Notes: generated by a model from the sequence alone, not told the origin. 22,360 nt of DNA from Firmicutes bacterium UBA5227 (GCA_002409285.1 DHUT01000050.1:2954-25313); one strand, 5' to 3'; shown: positions 14,330-22,202, numbered from the stretch's first letter. Program-made: numbers and translations.

Positions 14330-14911
14330 ATGAATAATGTACTAAAGAAATTAATTCAAACAGAAAACAAAAGATTCTTATCTTTATTGCTCATTTTAGT
14401 TATATCTCTAATACTTTCGGCTATAATTTATCTTGCCGCCGGTCAAGGCAACATGACAAAAATTAATTATGAGAGCATAAATAACATGAGCTTCAACGAA
14501 GTTTTTAGAATGATGATAAAAAGAAACCTGCTATACTTTATTGTAATCATTGTTCTGACCATAATGGGACAGGGTAAAATCATCAACGGATTATTTGGAT
14601 TTGTCTGCGTTTACTATGGGCTGTCAGTAATTTATTTAATCAGGACACTGAAAATGGATACCACTTACTTTGTCATGACATTTATTGACTATTTTATTTT
14701 TTTCCCAATTCTTTTTTATTTTACATTTATTTCAAGTTCAATCTCAAAATATACGAAAAAAACAAAAAACATAGAGACTATTTCCCATAAGTTTGATATA
14801 ATTGTAAGCGGATATATAAAACTGTCCTTAATGTACATTCTGATTGTAATAGCCTACAGCCTTGGCTACAGTTATTATATTTTAATATTAAGCAGATTGT
14901 TGGTGAAATAA
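14330..14911 (+). CDS. SpoIIM-like integral membrane protein
   Basis: 193 residues with about five hydrophobic segments (near 18-40, 66-84, 90-110, 116-138 and 160-190) and no catalytic motif. The 'KRNLLYFIVIIVLTIMGQGKIINGLFGFVCVYYG' core resembles the SpoIIM/DUF95 family, in which SpoIIM is part of the complex that drives engulfment during sporulation. Its location between nudF and xerD agrees with the Bacillus nudF-spoIIM-xerD neighbourhood. ATG at 14330 is selected by AGGAGG, which lies in the 3' arm of the upstream terminator; longer frames starting before that have no ribosome binding site. Stop and the next ATG overlap by one base. Function is inferred; this could be a divergent DUF95 protein. 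Confidence 0.5.
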   Translation: MNNVLKKLIQTENKRFLSLLLILVISLILSAIIYLAAGQGNMTKINYESINNMSFNEVFRMMIKRNLLYFIVIIVLTIMGQGKIINGLFGFVCVYYGLSVIYLIRTLKMDTTYFVMTFIDYFIFFPILFYFTFISSSISKYTKKTKNIETISHKFDIIVSGYIKLSLMYILIVIAYSLGYSYYILILSRLLVK

Positions 14912-15786
14912 TGGATAAAAATATTGAAAGCTATAAGTCATATCTTAATTCAAGAAATTTAAGCAATAATACAATAAGCTCATACATATATGACATTAAC
15001 AGTTTCGGAGAGTATCTTAATCAGGAATATGGACTGGAACTGACAATGACAAGGAAGGCTCATATACTGACATATCTTGTGAATCTTCAAAAACGCGGCA
15101 AGAGTTCTTCAACAATATCAAGGACAACTTCCGCTTTGAAGAATTTTTTTGATTTTATGAAAAAAGAGAAATTAATTGAGGACAACCCTGCCCTCAGCAT
15201 TCACACTCCCAAGCAAATTAAGAAGGCACCGGCATTTTTATCTGAGGATGAAATAAATCTGCTGATGAATCAGCCTGGCGTAAACTCTTTCAAGGGAAGC
15301 AGAGATTCAGCTATATTGGAATTGCTGTATTCATCAGGCATTAAGGTCAGTGAACTAATTAATATTAAAATAGAAAACGTCAATTTAAATACAGATATAA
15401 TAAGTATTAAAGGTTCAAAGGAAAGAATAGTTCCATTAAGCAACTATGCCAGGGATGCAATACACAATTATTTACTTAACTTCAGGAATATAAAAAGTAA
15501 AGAGGATAATGAATTCCTGTTCGTAAATATATCAGGAGAACCCATATCCCGCCAGGGAATTTGGAAAATACTTAAATTATATGAGAAAAAAATGAATATG
15601 AAAATGGAACTTTCGCCTCAAATTTTAAGAAACTCTTTTGCCGTACACCTTCTGTCTCACGGTGCTGATTTGGGAACAGTACAGGAACTGCTGGGACTAA
15701 GCAGTTTTGCTGCAGCTCAAAATTATTTAAACAGTGTTGAATTTAAATCGCTTGAGGTGTTTAAAAAGACATTTCCGAGAGTATAA
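14911..15786 (+). CDS. xerD: XerD-like tyrosine recombinase with degenerate active site
   Basis: 291 residues with the Xer layout: an N-terminal SAM-like core-binding domain (about 1-85, 'YKSYLNSRNLSNNTISSYIYDI') and a C-terminal catalytic domain. Chromosome-dimer resolution is the family role. Against the family's R-K-H-R-H-Y set it has K145 in place of the first Arg (GIKVSEL, usually GLRVSEL), K167 kept, Q237 in place of His (PQILR, usually PHxLR), R240 kept, L263 in place of His (LLGLSS, usually LLGHxx) and Y272 kept. The conserved RHSF is also RNSF. It overlaps spoIIM by one base and is followed by deoB, the usual chromosomal order, so it is probably orthologous in position but altered or inactive in strand exchange. 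Confidence 0.8.
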   Translation: MDKNIESYKSYLNSRNLSNNTISSYIYDINSFGEYLNQEYGLELTMTRKAHILTYLVNLQKRGKSSSTISRTTSALKNFFDFMKKEKLIEDNPALSIHTPKQIKKAPAFLSEDEINLLMNQPGVNSFKGSRDSAILELLYSSGIKVSELINIKIENVNLNTDIISIKGSKERIVPLSNYARDAIHNYLLNFRNIKSKEDNEFLFVNISGEPISRQGIWKILKLYEKKMNMKMELSPQILRNSFAVHLLSHGADLGTVQELLGLSSFAAAQNYLNSVEFKSLEVFKKTFPRV

Positions 15787-15846
15787 TATTAATAAAGAAA
15801 ATATCTGAACAACAGCGTAAAACATTTAAGATAAGAGGAGAAAATT

Positions 15847-17019
15847 ATGATTAACAGAGTTGTTTTAATTGTGCTGGACAGCGTGGGGGTGGGAGAACTT
15901 CCTGATGCTGGGGAATATGGCGATACCGGAAGTAACACCGTAAAAAATATATATAAAAACATTAAAAACTTTTCACTGCCTAATTTAGAGAAATTGGGTT
16001 TATTAAACATTGACGGATTTGAGGATTTAAGAAAATCAAGAGAATATACAGGAACAGTGGGTAAATGCAAAGAAAAATCAAAGGGCAAAGATACCACAAC
16101 AGGGCATTGGGAAATAAGCGGATTGGTGCTTGATAAGCCGTTTCCAACCTACCCCGACGGATTTCCGGAAGAAATCATTAAAGAATTTGAAAAACGTACC
16201 GGCAGAAAGGTAATTGGAAATTATCCTGCATCAGGAACCGAAATCATCAAGGTTTTAGGAAACGAACATGTGGCAACAGGCAATTTAATCGTGTATACAT
16301 CTGCAGACAGTGTATTCCAGATAGCAGCCCACGAAGAAGTTGTTCCTCTTGAAGAGCTCTATAATATTTGTTCAATTGCAAGAAAACTTCTTCAGGGAGA
16401 GCACGGAGTAGGAAGGGTTATTGCAAGACCATTTATTGGTACAGAAGGAAACTATACAAGAACAGAAAACAGAAGAGATTTTTCATTGCTGCCTACCTCA
16501 GATACAATGCTTGACTATTTAAAGAACAACGGTATGGAAGTATATGCAATAGGCAAAATCGAGGATATTTTTGCAAATATGGGAATCACACGGTCAAACC
16601 ATACTCACAACAACGAAGAAGGTATAGAAGCTACCTTAAATGTAATGAAAGAAGATTTCAAAGGTCTGATTTTTACCAACCTTGTTGACTTTGACATGAT
16701 TTACGGTCACAGAAACAACGTGCAGGGTTATGCAGATGCCTTAAAATATTTCGATGACAAGCTTCCCAAAATAATTGAAGGCTTAAAAGAGGATGACATC
16801 CTCATAATTACCGCCGACCATGGCTGCGACCCTACAACGGAAAGCACGGATCACTCAAGAGAGTATATTCCTCTAATTATCTACGGTAAAGATATAAGAG
16901 AAAACAACAACCTTGGAATTCTTGACACATATGCTTCCATAGGCAAGACAATACTGAATATTTTTGATATTGAAAACAGTATTGAAGGAACCAGCATGCT
17001 GGGAAATATACTGAAATAA
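15847..17019 (+). CDS. deoB: Phosphopentomutase
   Basis: 390 residues, full length. Interconverts ribose 1-phosphate and ribose 5-phosphate (and the deoxy forms) in nucleoside salvage, with two Mn ions. It belongs to the alkaline-phosphatase superfamily: metal-binding D11 in 'VLIVLDSVGVGELPDAGEYG', the phosphorylatable Thr in KGKDTTTGHWE (about 83-85), 'NLVDFDMIYGHRNNVQGYA' and the metal site 'ITADHGCDPT..STDHSREYIP'. AGAGGAG lies 8 bases before ATG. It follows xerD after 60 bases, as in other Firmicutes, where punA or pdp usually comes next; here that place is taken by gene debris. Confidence 0.93.
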   Translation: MINRVVLIVLDSVGVGELPDAGEYGDTGSNTVKNIYKNIKNFSLPNLEKLGLLNIDGFEDLRKSREYTGTVGKCKEKSKGKDTTTGHWEISGLVLDKPFPTYPDGFPEEIIKEFEKRTGRKVIGNYPASGTEIIKVLGNEHVATGNLIVYTSADSVFQIAAHEEVVPLEELYNICSIARKLLQGEHGVGRVIARPFIGTEGNYTRTENRRDFSLLPTSDTMLDYLKNNGMEVYAIGKIEDIFANMGITRSNHTHNNEEGIEATLNVMKEDFKGLIFTNLVDFDMIYGHRNNVQGYADALKYFDDKLPKIIEGLKEDDILIITADHGCDPTTESTDHSREYIPLIIYGKDIRENNNLGILDTYASIGKTILNIFDIENSIEGTSMLGNILK

Positions 17020-17435
17020 TTTTTCAGGAAATAGACTGTTTAACAAATAATTCGACATTAAACACAGGTGACAAGGGGACGGGGTTGTTGTCATCTAAAT
17101 TAGTATACAAATATTACTGGCATGAAATGGCACATGCATTTTTTGGAACTTTTTATCTATGCAAAACGTCTATATATATAACAAATCGTTATGAACCGAA
17201 TCAAGCACTAAGATTTGGTTTGTTGAAGTTCCGCCTCCGGAATATTCATAAGCAACAGTCCAATGTTCATCTGTTGGTCTATATCCTATCATATGAACCA
17301 AAACAGGTTTTTGCAAGCTGATTTGCTCTCTTATTTTGGTTAAATATCCAGCCGGAGTTAAGCCTTTGATTTGAACGGTTGAGAAGTATTTTGCACTTGG
17401 CCACTTAACACCCACGGTTTCGTCATACCAGATTA
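17020..17435. other. Gene-debris region between deoB and the stalk-domain fragment
   Basis: No intact gene. It holds the REP-like stem-loop (17066-17096) and the inverted peptidase remnant (17170-17442). In related genomes a purine or pyrimidine nucleoside phosphorylase gene often follows deoB; none is here, so gene loss or replacement at this spot is likely. Confidence 0.45.
17066..17096. repeat. REP-like stem-loop with GGGGACGGGG loop
   Basis: AGGTGACAA (17066-17074) pairs with TTGTCATCT (17088-17096) around the loop GGGGACGGGGTTG. Stem-loops of this kind (GTGACAAGGGGACGG...) are scattered in many Clostridial genomes and have been linked to REP-associated IS200-like transposases. That link is from memory. 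A single copy is seen here. Confidence 0.5.
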
Positions 17436-17442
17436 TATCCAT
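17170..17442 (-). pseudogene. C-terminal fragment of a C39-type (papain-like) peptidase
   Basis: A 90-residue reverse-strand frame contains 'VGVKWPSAKYFSTVQI', 'YLTKIREQISLQKPVLVHMI' and 'DEHWTVAYEYSGGG...NQILVLDSV'. This is the C-terminal half of a C39-like cysteine peptidase: a helix, the K-P-V-x-V-H strand, the catalytic His in HW, and the Asp-containing strand. The N-terminal half with the catalytic Cys is missing and no usable upstream sequence continues it, so I call it a remnant. Its 5' end lies back to back with a fragment of another protein on the other strand, suggesting an inversion or an assembly from deletion events. Confidence 0.6.
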
Positions 17443-17801
17443 TTATTGTGTACAATGATATCACATATTTCCCTATGACCTATTATGACAGTCGGTTCTT
17501 GAATCTCAAAACAGAGTGGAATACAACAATGGGTTTAAAGATATCTAAAGCCAATGAATCAAGTGGATATATAAATGATATAACAAAGATTAAACATCCA
17601 GCCACAATAAAACCTACAGTTGCAGGTTTTGATATTTACATTAACAACAAAAAAATAGATAATGAAAATGAGACATACCCATTACTAATATATAAAGATA
17701 TCACTTACTTTCCAATGACATGGAGATTTGGAGTTGATGAATTTGGCTGGGATTATAAATATACAAATGATGCCGGACTGCAAATAAATTCTCGGTACTA
17801 A
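17436..17801 (+). pseudogene. Fragment of a stalk-domain (copper amine oxidase N-like) protein
   Basis: A frame running to the stop at 17801 reads YPFIVYNDITYFPMTYYD near its start and later YPLLIYKDITYFPMTWRFG, two copies of the beta-hairpin motif found in stalk domains (copper amine oxidase N-terminal-like) of Clostridial exported proteins. There is no signal peptide. Upstream of the first motif the frame changes to unrelated residues at about 17433, where the inverted C39-type fragment begins. GTG at 17448 has no convincing ribosome binding site. It is therefore most likely the tail of a once longer surface protein. No terminator follows it before dacF. Confidence 0.55.
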
Positions 17802-17882
17802 AAACAAGTTTTGTTACTATTCACATTGAGGTATATATCAAGTAAATGTGGTTATTATAATTCGTAAAAGGAGGTAGTTTTT

Positions 17883-19040
17883 ATGAAGAAAAAAATAGCC
17901 ATATTTTTTATAATGTTGTTGATTGCAAATATGATGGTTGTCCCGGCATATGGCATAGAAGCCGAGAGTCTTCAGTCTCGTGCGGCAATTTTAATAAACG
18001 GTGATGACGGGCAGATTCTTTTTGAAAAAAATGCAGATGATAAGATGCCGCCGGCAAGTATAACCAAGATTATGCTTTTGCTTTTAATTTCAGAGCGGAT
18101 GGAAAATGGTGAAATAACCCTTGACCAGGAGCTTACTGTTTCGGAGTATGCTTCCGGTATGGGAGGCAGCCAGATATACCTGGAGGCTTATGAAACTCAG
18201 ACAGTTGAAAGTATGCTTAAAGCCATATCAATGCGTTCTGCAAATGATGCTTCGGTTGCCATGGCAGAGTTTATGTTCGGTTCGGAGGAAGGCTGTGTTA
18301 AGGCAATGAATGACAGGGCGGTAGAACTTGGAATGAACAATACACATTTTGTAAATGTTACGGGTCTGCCTGAAGCAGATCATTTAACCACAGCACATGA
18401 CATAGCAATAATGACAAAAGAGTTACTTAAATTTAATTATGTAAATCAATATATGCTTACTTGGATGGATTCGGTATATGTGGGAAAGGAAAAAGACTCA
18501 GAACAGGTGCTGGTTAATACCAACAGGCTGATTAACAATTACGAAGGCCTTTTAGGAGGCAAGACAGGATATACAACTGAAGCCAAGTATTGTTTATCGG
18601 CGGCAGCAAGACGTAATGACACAACTTTGATTGCTGTTGTCCTGGGATGCGATAACACTAAAATAAGGTTCAATGAAATTACAAAGATTTTGAATGAAGG
18701 TTTTGCCAATTACAGAAACCTAATATTCCACAAAAAAGGGGATATTATTTCGACTTCTCCGGTATATTGCGGAAAAGAGGACATTTTTAATGTGGTGAGC
18801 AAGGAAAATATATTTTATTTTACAGAAAGTAATTGCAAGGCGGAGGATTTTAATTTAGAATATGTTATAGACGAAAATTTAAAAGCACCTTTAAGTAAGG
18901 ATGTGGCAATAGGAAAAGCGATCCTTTCCAAAGACGGACAGATACTGGGAGAGTTTGAGCTATATCCCGAAAAAGATATCGAAAAAGAAGGGCTGTTTAA
19001 ATTTTATCTGAACAACGTATTGGAAACCATAATAAAGTAA
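17883..19040 (+). CDS. dacF: D-alanyl-D-alanine carboxypeptidase (DacF type)
   Basis: 385 residues. A class-C low-molecular-weight penicillin-binding protein that trims the terminal D-Ala of peptidoglycan stem peptides. A signal peptide (1-25, ending PAYG) is followed by the peptidase S11 domain: S59-I-T-K62, S119-A-N121 and K227-T-G229 are all intact. A beta-rich C-terminal domain (about 275-385) and a weakly amphipathic end would hold it on the membrane. AAAGGAGG lies 8-9 bases before ATG. In B. subtilis the homologous gene is under sigma-F in the forespore. A weak sigma-F/G-like pair, GTATA (17831-17835) and GGTTATTAT (17850-17858), lies upstream, but I rate it only a suggestion. Confidence 0.9.
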   Translation: MKKKIAIFFIMLLIANMMVVPAYGIEAESLQSRAAILINGDDGQILFEKNADDKMPPASITKIMLLLLISERMENGEITLDQELTVSEYASGMGGSQIYLEAYETQTVESMLKAISMRSANDASVAMAEFMFGSEEGCVKAMNDRAVELGMNNTHFVNVTGLPEADHLTTAHDIAIMTKELLKFNYVNQYMLTWMDSVYVGKEKDSEQVLVNTNRLINNYEGLLGGKTGYTTEAKYCLSAAARRNDTTLIAVVLGCDNTKIRFNEITKILNEGFANYRNLIFHKKGDIISTSPVYCGKEDIFNVVSKENIFYFTESNCKAEDFNLEYVIDENLKAPLSKDVAIGKAILSKDGQILGEFELYPEKDIEKEGLFKFYLNNVLETIIK

Positions 19041-19051
19041 GAGGATAAGCA

Positions 19052-19771
19052 ATGGATTACTCTGTAAGTTTGAATGTGTTTCAAGGTCCTTTTGAGCTGT
19101 TGTACCACTTGATAGAAAAAAAGGAAATTGACATATACGATATTCCCATATCTGAGATAACAGACCAATATCTTGAATATTTAGACCAGATGATGCAGTT
19201 CAACATGAATGTGGCAAGCGAGTTTATTTTGATGGCGGCAACTCTTATAGAAATAAAGTCTCAAATGCTTTTGCCTGCAAAGGAAAAGGAAGAAGATCCA
19301 AGGCAGGAGCTGGTCGACAGGCTTTTGGAGTATAAATTGTTTAAGGATGTATCTGAAAAATTAAAGAAATATGAAGGTGAAAGCAGCTACTATTTTTCCA
19401 AACCAAAGGAAGAAATGGCTATTACTTCTGATTCAAAGGCTGAGCAGCTTTCTTTGAATGAGATAAATATTTATGAATTGTACAATGTTTTTATGTCGTT
19501 GATTAAAAATCATAATTTAAAAATTGACAACGAAAGCAAAATGAAGGTTTACAGAGAAAATTACAGTGTTAAGGACTGTGTTGATGAACTTATGAAAAAG
19601 TTGAAAACAACCGGTCGTGTTTCATTGTTCTCTACAATAAAAGAAAAAAATAGAATTTCTAAAGAATATGTTATTACAACATTTTTAGCTTTCTTGGAGC
19701 TTTCAAATAAGCAGGGTATGAAAATTTATCAAACAGATACATACAGTGATATAATAATAATTGCTGTGTAG
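19052..19771 (+). CDS. scpA: Segregation and condensation protein A
   Basis: 239 residues: the kleisin subunit of the bacterial condensin, bridging the SMC heads together with ScpB. The N terminus (SLNVFQGPFELLYHLIEKKEIDIYDIPISEITDQYLEYL) is the family's signature, followed by 'ASEFILMAATLIEIKSQMLLP'. A variable charged linker (about 85-155) precedes the C-terminal winged-helix part ('RVSLFSTIKEKNRISKEYVITTFLAFLELSNKQGMKIYQ'). AGAGGAT lies 7 bases before ATG, 11 bases after dacF. The stop codon sits within the ribosome-binding region of scpB, so the pair is translated together. Confidence 0.93.
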   Translation: MDYSVSLNVFQGPFELLYHLIEKKEIDIYDIPISEITDQYLEYLDQMMQFNMNVASEFILMAATLIEIKSQMLLPAKEKEEDPRQELVDRLLEYKLFKDVSEKLKKYEGESSYYFSKPKEEMAITSDSKAEQLSLNEINIYELYNVFMSLIKNHNLKIDNESKMKVYRENYSVKDCVDELMKKLKTTGRVSLFSTIKEKNRISKEYVITTFLAFLELSNKQGMKIYQTDTYSDIIIIAV

Positions 19772-19782
19772 GAGTGAAGTGT

Positions 19783-20313
19783 ATGATTTTGAAAAGTGTA
19801 TTGGAAAGTTTGCTGTTTGCATGGGGAGAACCCTTAAACATTGGCGAAATTTCAAGAATACTAAATTTACCTGCATCTGATGTATCAAGGGTATTGGATG
19901 ACATGGTGAGACAGTTTGAAGAAGATTCGGGCAGAGGTCTGATTATACAAAGGTTTGGAAATTCTTATCAGATTACCACAAAGAAAGAAAATTTTGAATT
20001 TATTCAAAACCTGCTGCAGACTACTGTAAACAGGAATCTGTCTAATGCCGCTATGGAAACATTGTCTATAATAGCATACAAACAGCCTGTAACCAGAGTT
20101 GAAATAGAGATGATAAGAGGAGTTAAATGCTCCAACGTGGTTAAGGGGCTTCTTGACAAAGGGCTTATTAAGGAAGTCGGTAAGTTAGATAAGCCTGGAA
20201 GACCAACGCTTTATGCTACAACCGATGAATTTCTGAGGCATTTTGGTTTGAATTCCATCGATGAACTTCCTGCCTTGAACATAGAACCTGAAGAGGAGAA
20301 AAAAGCAACGTAG
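19783..20313 (+). CDS. scpB: Segregation and condensation protein B
   Basis: 176 residues. ScpB dimers bind the ScpA linker and regulate SMC closure. Two winged-helix domains: about 1-85 ('LKSVLESLLFAWGEPLNIGEISRILNLP') and 85-165 ('AAMETLSIIAYKQPVTRVEIEMIRGV...VVKGLLDKGLIKEVGKLDKPGRPTLYATTDEFLRHFGL'), the latter carrying the most conserved part of the family. I chose ATG at 19783 because GGAG (19771-19774) lies 8 bases upstream; the in-frame GTG at 19774 overlaps that site. The stop codon lies in the loop of the terminator that follows, so termination is tied to the end of this gene. Confidence 0.93.
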   Translation: MILKSVLESLLFAWGEPLNIGEISRILNLPASDVSRVLDDMVRQFEEDSGRGLIIQRFGNSYQITTKKENFEFIQNLLQTTVNRNLSNAAMETLSIIAYKQPVTRVEIEMIRGVKCSNVVKGLLDKGLIKEVGKLDKPGRPTLYATTDEFLRHFGLNSIDELPALNIEPEEEKKAT

Positions 20314-20330
20314 GAACGTTGCTTTTGTTT
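20303..20330 (+). terminator. Intrinsic terminator overlapping the scpB stop
   Basis: AGCAACG (20304-20310) pairs perfectly with CGTTGCT (20317-20323); the TAG stop of scpB is in the loop. T-rich TTTTGTTT follows. It would separate dacF-scpA-scpB from the downstream genes. Confidence 0.7.
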
Positions 20331-20335
20331 ATATT

Positions 20336-20752
20336 ATGGGAATATGGTTAGTATTAATAATAATCGGGGGACTGTTATTCGTATATTTTAATTTCAGAGT
20401 TTTTCTTAAAATTAATTTAACCTCGTCTTTTGCTAAAATATATATTAGTTTCAGGGTATTAAAAAAAGAATATATCTTTGATAAAAAACTATATTATAAG
20501 GACATAGTAAAAAAAATATCGGGCTATTATGATAAAATTGAAAAAGGGAAGTCAAAAAAATATTTGAACTATTGGAAATACATAAAAAAAATTAGGCATC
20601 TTTTTTTAATAAAAAATATATTTTTATATCCGGAATGCTTTGAAAATTCTTCATCTTTTGTTGTTGAGTTCATGATTGTAAATAATATAATCAAAAGACC
20701 AATTCTCGGGAATAGTATTATTTCTGATTCATCAGGGCATACTGTATATTAA
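20336..20752 (+). CDS. DUF2953-like membrane-anchored protein, 138 aa
   Basis: 138 residues: an N-terminal hydrophobic segment (about 3-21, 'IWLVLIIIGGLLFVYFNFRV') then a Lys/Tyr-rich soluble part with a C-terminal strand pair ('SSFVVEFMIVNNIIKRPILG'). Its location between scpB and a GerW-like gene fits the DUF2953 gene found there in many Clostridia, whose members are usually longer (over 200 residues). This one may be shortened. The ATG at 20336 lies 5 bases after the scpB terminator T tract and has no ribosome binding site, so expression is uncertain. It is separated from the next gene by 21 bases. Function unknown; I cannot exclude decay. Confidence 0.45.
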   Translation: MGIWLVLIIIGGLLFVYFNFRVFLKINLTSSFAKIYISFRVLKKEYIFDKKLYYKDIVKKISGYYDKIEKGKSKKYLNYWKYIKKIRHLFLIKNIFLYPECFENSSSFVVEFMIVNNIIKRPILGNSIISDSSGHTVY

Positions 20753-20773
20753 TTACATGAGAAAGGGGATACC

Positions 20774-21151
20774 ATGAGTAACGACATAGAGAACATCATA
20801 CAAACAACTCTGGACAATATAAATAGCTTAACAGAAAATGAAAAGCTTATAAGCAGCAAAATTTCCTACGACAATACTAATTATCTTGCTATTTCAAAGC
20901 TGAACATGAATTTTGTCATTGGTGGAAGCGACATAGACAAAAAATTCCGCAGTGTTGATTTAAAGCCATTTGCGGGAGCTGCCTATGTTAATTTACAGTT
21001 AAATCCCCAAATACTTATTTATGAAACTGGCAATAAGGATATAAGAACAATCAATATCAACAATGAAACAACAGCCGGAGATATAACTTCATCTATTCTT
21101 AATATACTGTCATTCATAAAGGAAGTAAAGGAGAAAAAAGATTGTGATTAG
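20774..21151 (+). CDS. GerW/YtfJ-like sporulation protein, divergent
   Basis: 125 residues. The end 'KPFAGAAYVNLQLNPQILIYETGNKD' and the N-terminal 'DIENIIQTTLDNINSLT', with 'NYLAISKLNMNFVIGGSD', match the GerW (YtfJ) pattern of spore-associated proteins, which are needed in B. subtilis for normal spore germination. It lacks the glycine-rich GGGSGAG stretch that typical GerW proteins have before the last strands, having only AGAAY, so it is a shortened or specialised version. An AAAGGGGA site lies 6 bases before ATG. The stop overlaps the next gene by 8 bases, pointing to coupled translation with the second carboxypeptidase. Confidence 0.6.
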   Translation: MSNDIENIIQTTLDNINSLTENEKLISSKISYDNTNYLAISKLNMNFVIGGSDIDKKFRSVDLKPFAGAAYVNLQLNPQILIYETGNKDIRTININNETTAGDITSSILNILSFIKEVKEKKDCD

Positions 21152-22190
21152 CAGAAGATTTAAAATTTTTTCATTAACATTATTAATTTTGTTTTCTTCC
21201 TGTTTAAATAATAAGGCAGAAGCAATACCAGAAATTTTTGCCAGATCTTACATAGTAATTGATTCTGACTCAGGAAGAATTATAGGCTCAGGAAATCCAA
21301 ATGAGAAATTGCCTATAGCCAGCACAACTAAAATACTGACAGCCATATTGGCAATAGAGAATATTGAAAATATAGAAACGAGGATTGAAGTTCCGGCTAA
21401 ATGTGTGGGTATAGAAGGTTCAAGCATTTATTTGCAGCCAAAACAAATAGTATCGGTTAAGGATCTGCTTTACGGAACAATGCTGCGCTCTGGGAATGAT
21501 GCGGCGGCAACATTGTCAGCCTTTGCAGAAAGAAACAGCGAGGATGGATTTGTTGACATGATGAATAAAAAAGCAGCGGAACTGGGTGCACTAAATTCAA
21601 ATTTCGTCAACCCTCATGGTCTTCACGATAATGAACATTATTCAACTGCCTATGATTTGGCTTTAATCAGCAGGTATGCAATGAAAAATGATACGTTTAA
21701 AACTATTTCATCTACCGAAAGGTATATGGCAGAAAGTTTAAACACAGTTTTTTATAATAAAAACAAGGTGGTCTATCAATATGAATATGGCAACGGCATA
21801 AAAATAGGATATACCCAAGCAGCCGGGAGATGTCTGGTTGCCTCTGCTGAAAAAGATGGTACTGAAATAATTGTAGTAGTTTTAAATGACGGTAACTGGT
21901 TTCAGGACAGTTATAAAATATTTGACTGGGCCTTTGAAAACTACAAGACCTGGCAGATTGTTGAAGAAGGCCAGTTTGCGGGGAGAGCTTCTGACGGAAC
22001 TCCGGTTTTCATTTCGGACAGCTTCAGTTATTTGATGACAGAAGAAGAAAAAGATAAAATCAGATTTCAAACAAATATAACTACTCCTTTAATATTAAAC
22101 AAAGACAGCAGGGTAGTCTGCGGAGAATATAGTATATATCTTGGCAACGAACTGATTCATTCGGGAAGCCTGGTAACTGAAAACAAATAA
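21144..22190 (+). CDS. dacB: D-alanyl-D-alanine carboxypeptidase with KIG in place of KTG
   Basis: 348 residues, peptidase S11 family, a second paralogue of the enzyme at 17883. Signal peptide (1-27, 'AEA' cleavage site). The active-site Ser motif S60-T-T-K63 and S116-G-N118 are present, but the third motif is K220-I-G222 instead of K-T-G. The surrounding text 'GYTQAAGRCLVASAEKDG' is normal. The middle Thr in KTG helps hold the substrate carboxylate, so activity may be reduced or altered. Start GTG at 21144 follows AAAGGAG (21127-21133) by 10 bases and overlaps the GerW-like gene. The pairing suggests a role in the spore cortex, as with the DacB-type enzymes of sporulation. Confidence 0.8.
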   Translation: MISRRFKIFSLTLLILFSSCLNNKAEAIPEIFARSYIVIDSDSGRIIGSGNPNEKLPIASTTKILTAILAIENIENIETRIEVPAKCVGIEGSSIYLQPKQIVSVKDLLYGTMLRSGNDAAATLSAFAERNSEDGFVDMMNKKAAELGALNSNFVNPHGLHDNEHYSTAYDLALISRYAMKNDTFKTISSTERYMAESLNTVFYNKNKVVYQYEYGNGIKIGYTQAAGRCLVASAEKDGTEIIVVVLNDGNWFQDSYKIFDWAFENYKTWQIVEEGQFAGRASDGTPVFISDSFSYLMTEEEKDKIRFQTNITTPLILNKDSRVVCGEYSIYLGNELIHSGSLVTENK

Positions 22191-22202
22191 CTTTTACACT
22201 CA

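Noticed and set aside
14911..15786. XerD-like gene as the integrase of the element
   Set aside because: It sits in the conserved chromosomal order nudF-spoIIM-xerD-deoB, overlaps its upstream neighbour by one base, and is degenerate at the active site.
17085..17321. Plus-strand frame with the text HEMAHAF, like a metalloprotease HExxH neighbourhood
   Set aside because: It runs opposite the C39-type fragment, has no zinc motif and no ribosome binding site; the reverse strand explains the sequence better.
18121..18309. Small frame inside dacF
   Set aside because: Out-of-frame shadow of a full-length carboxypeptidase gene.
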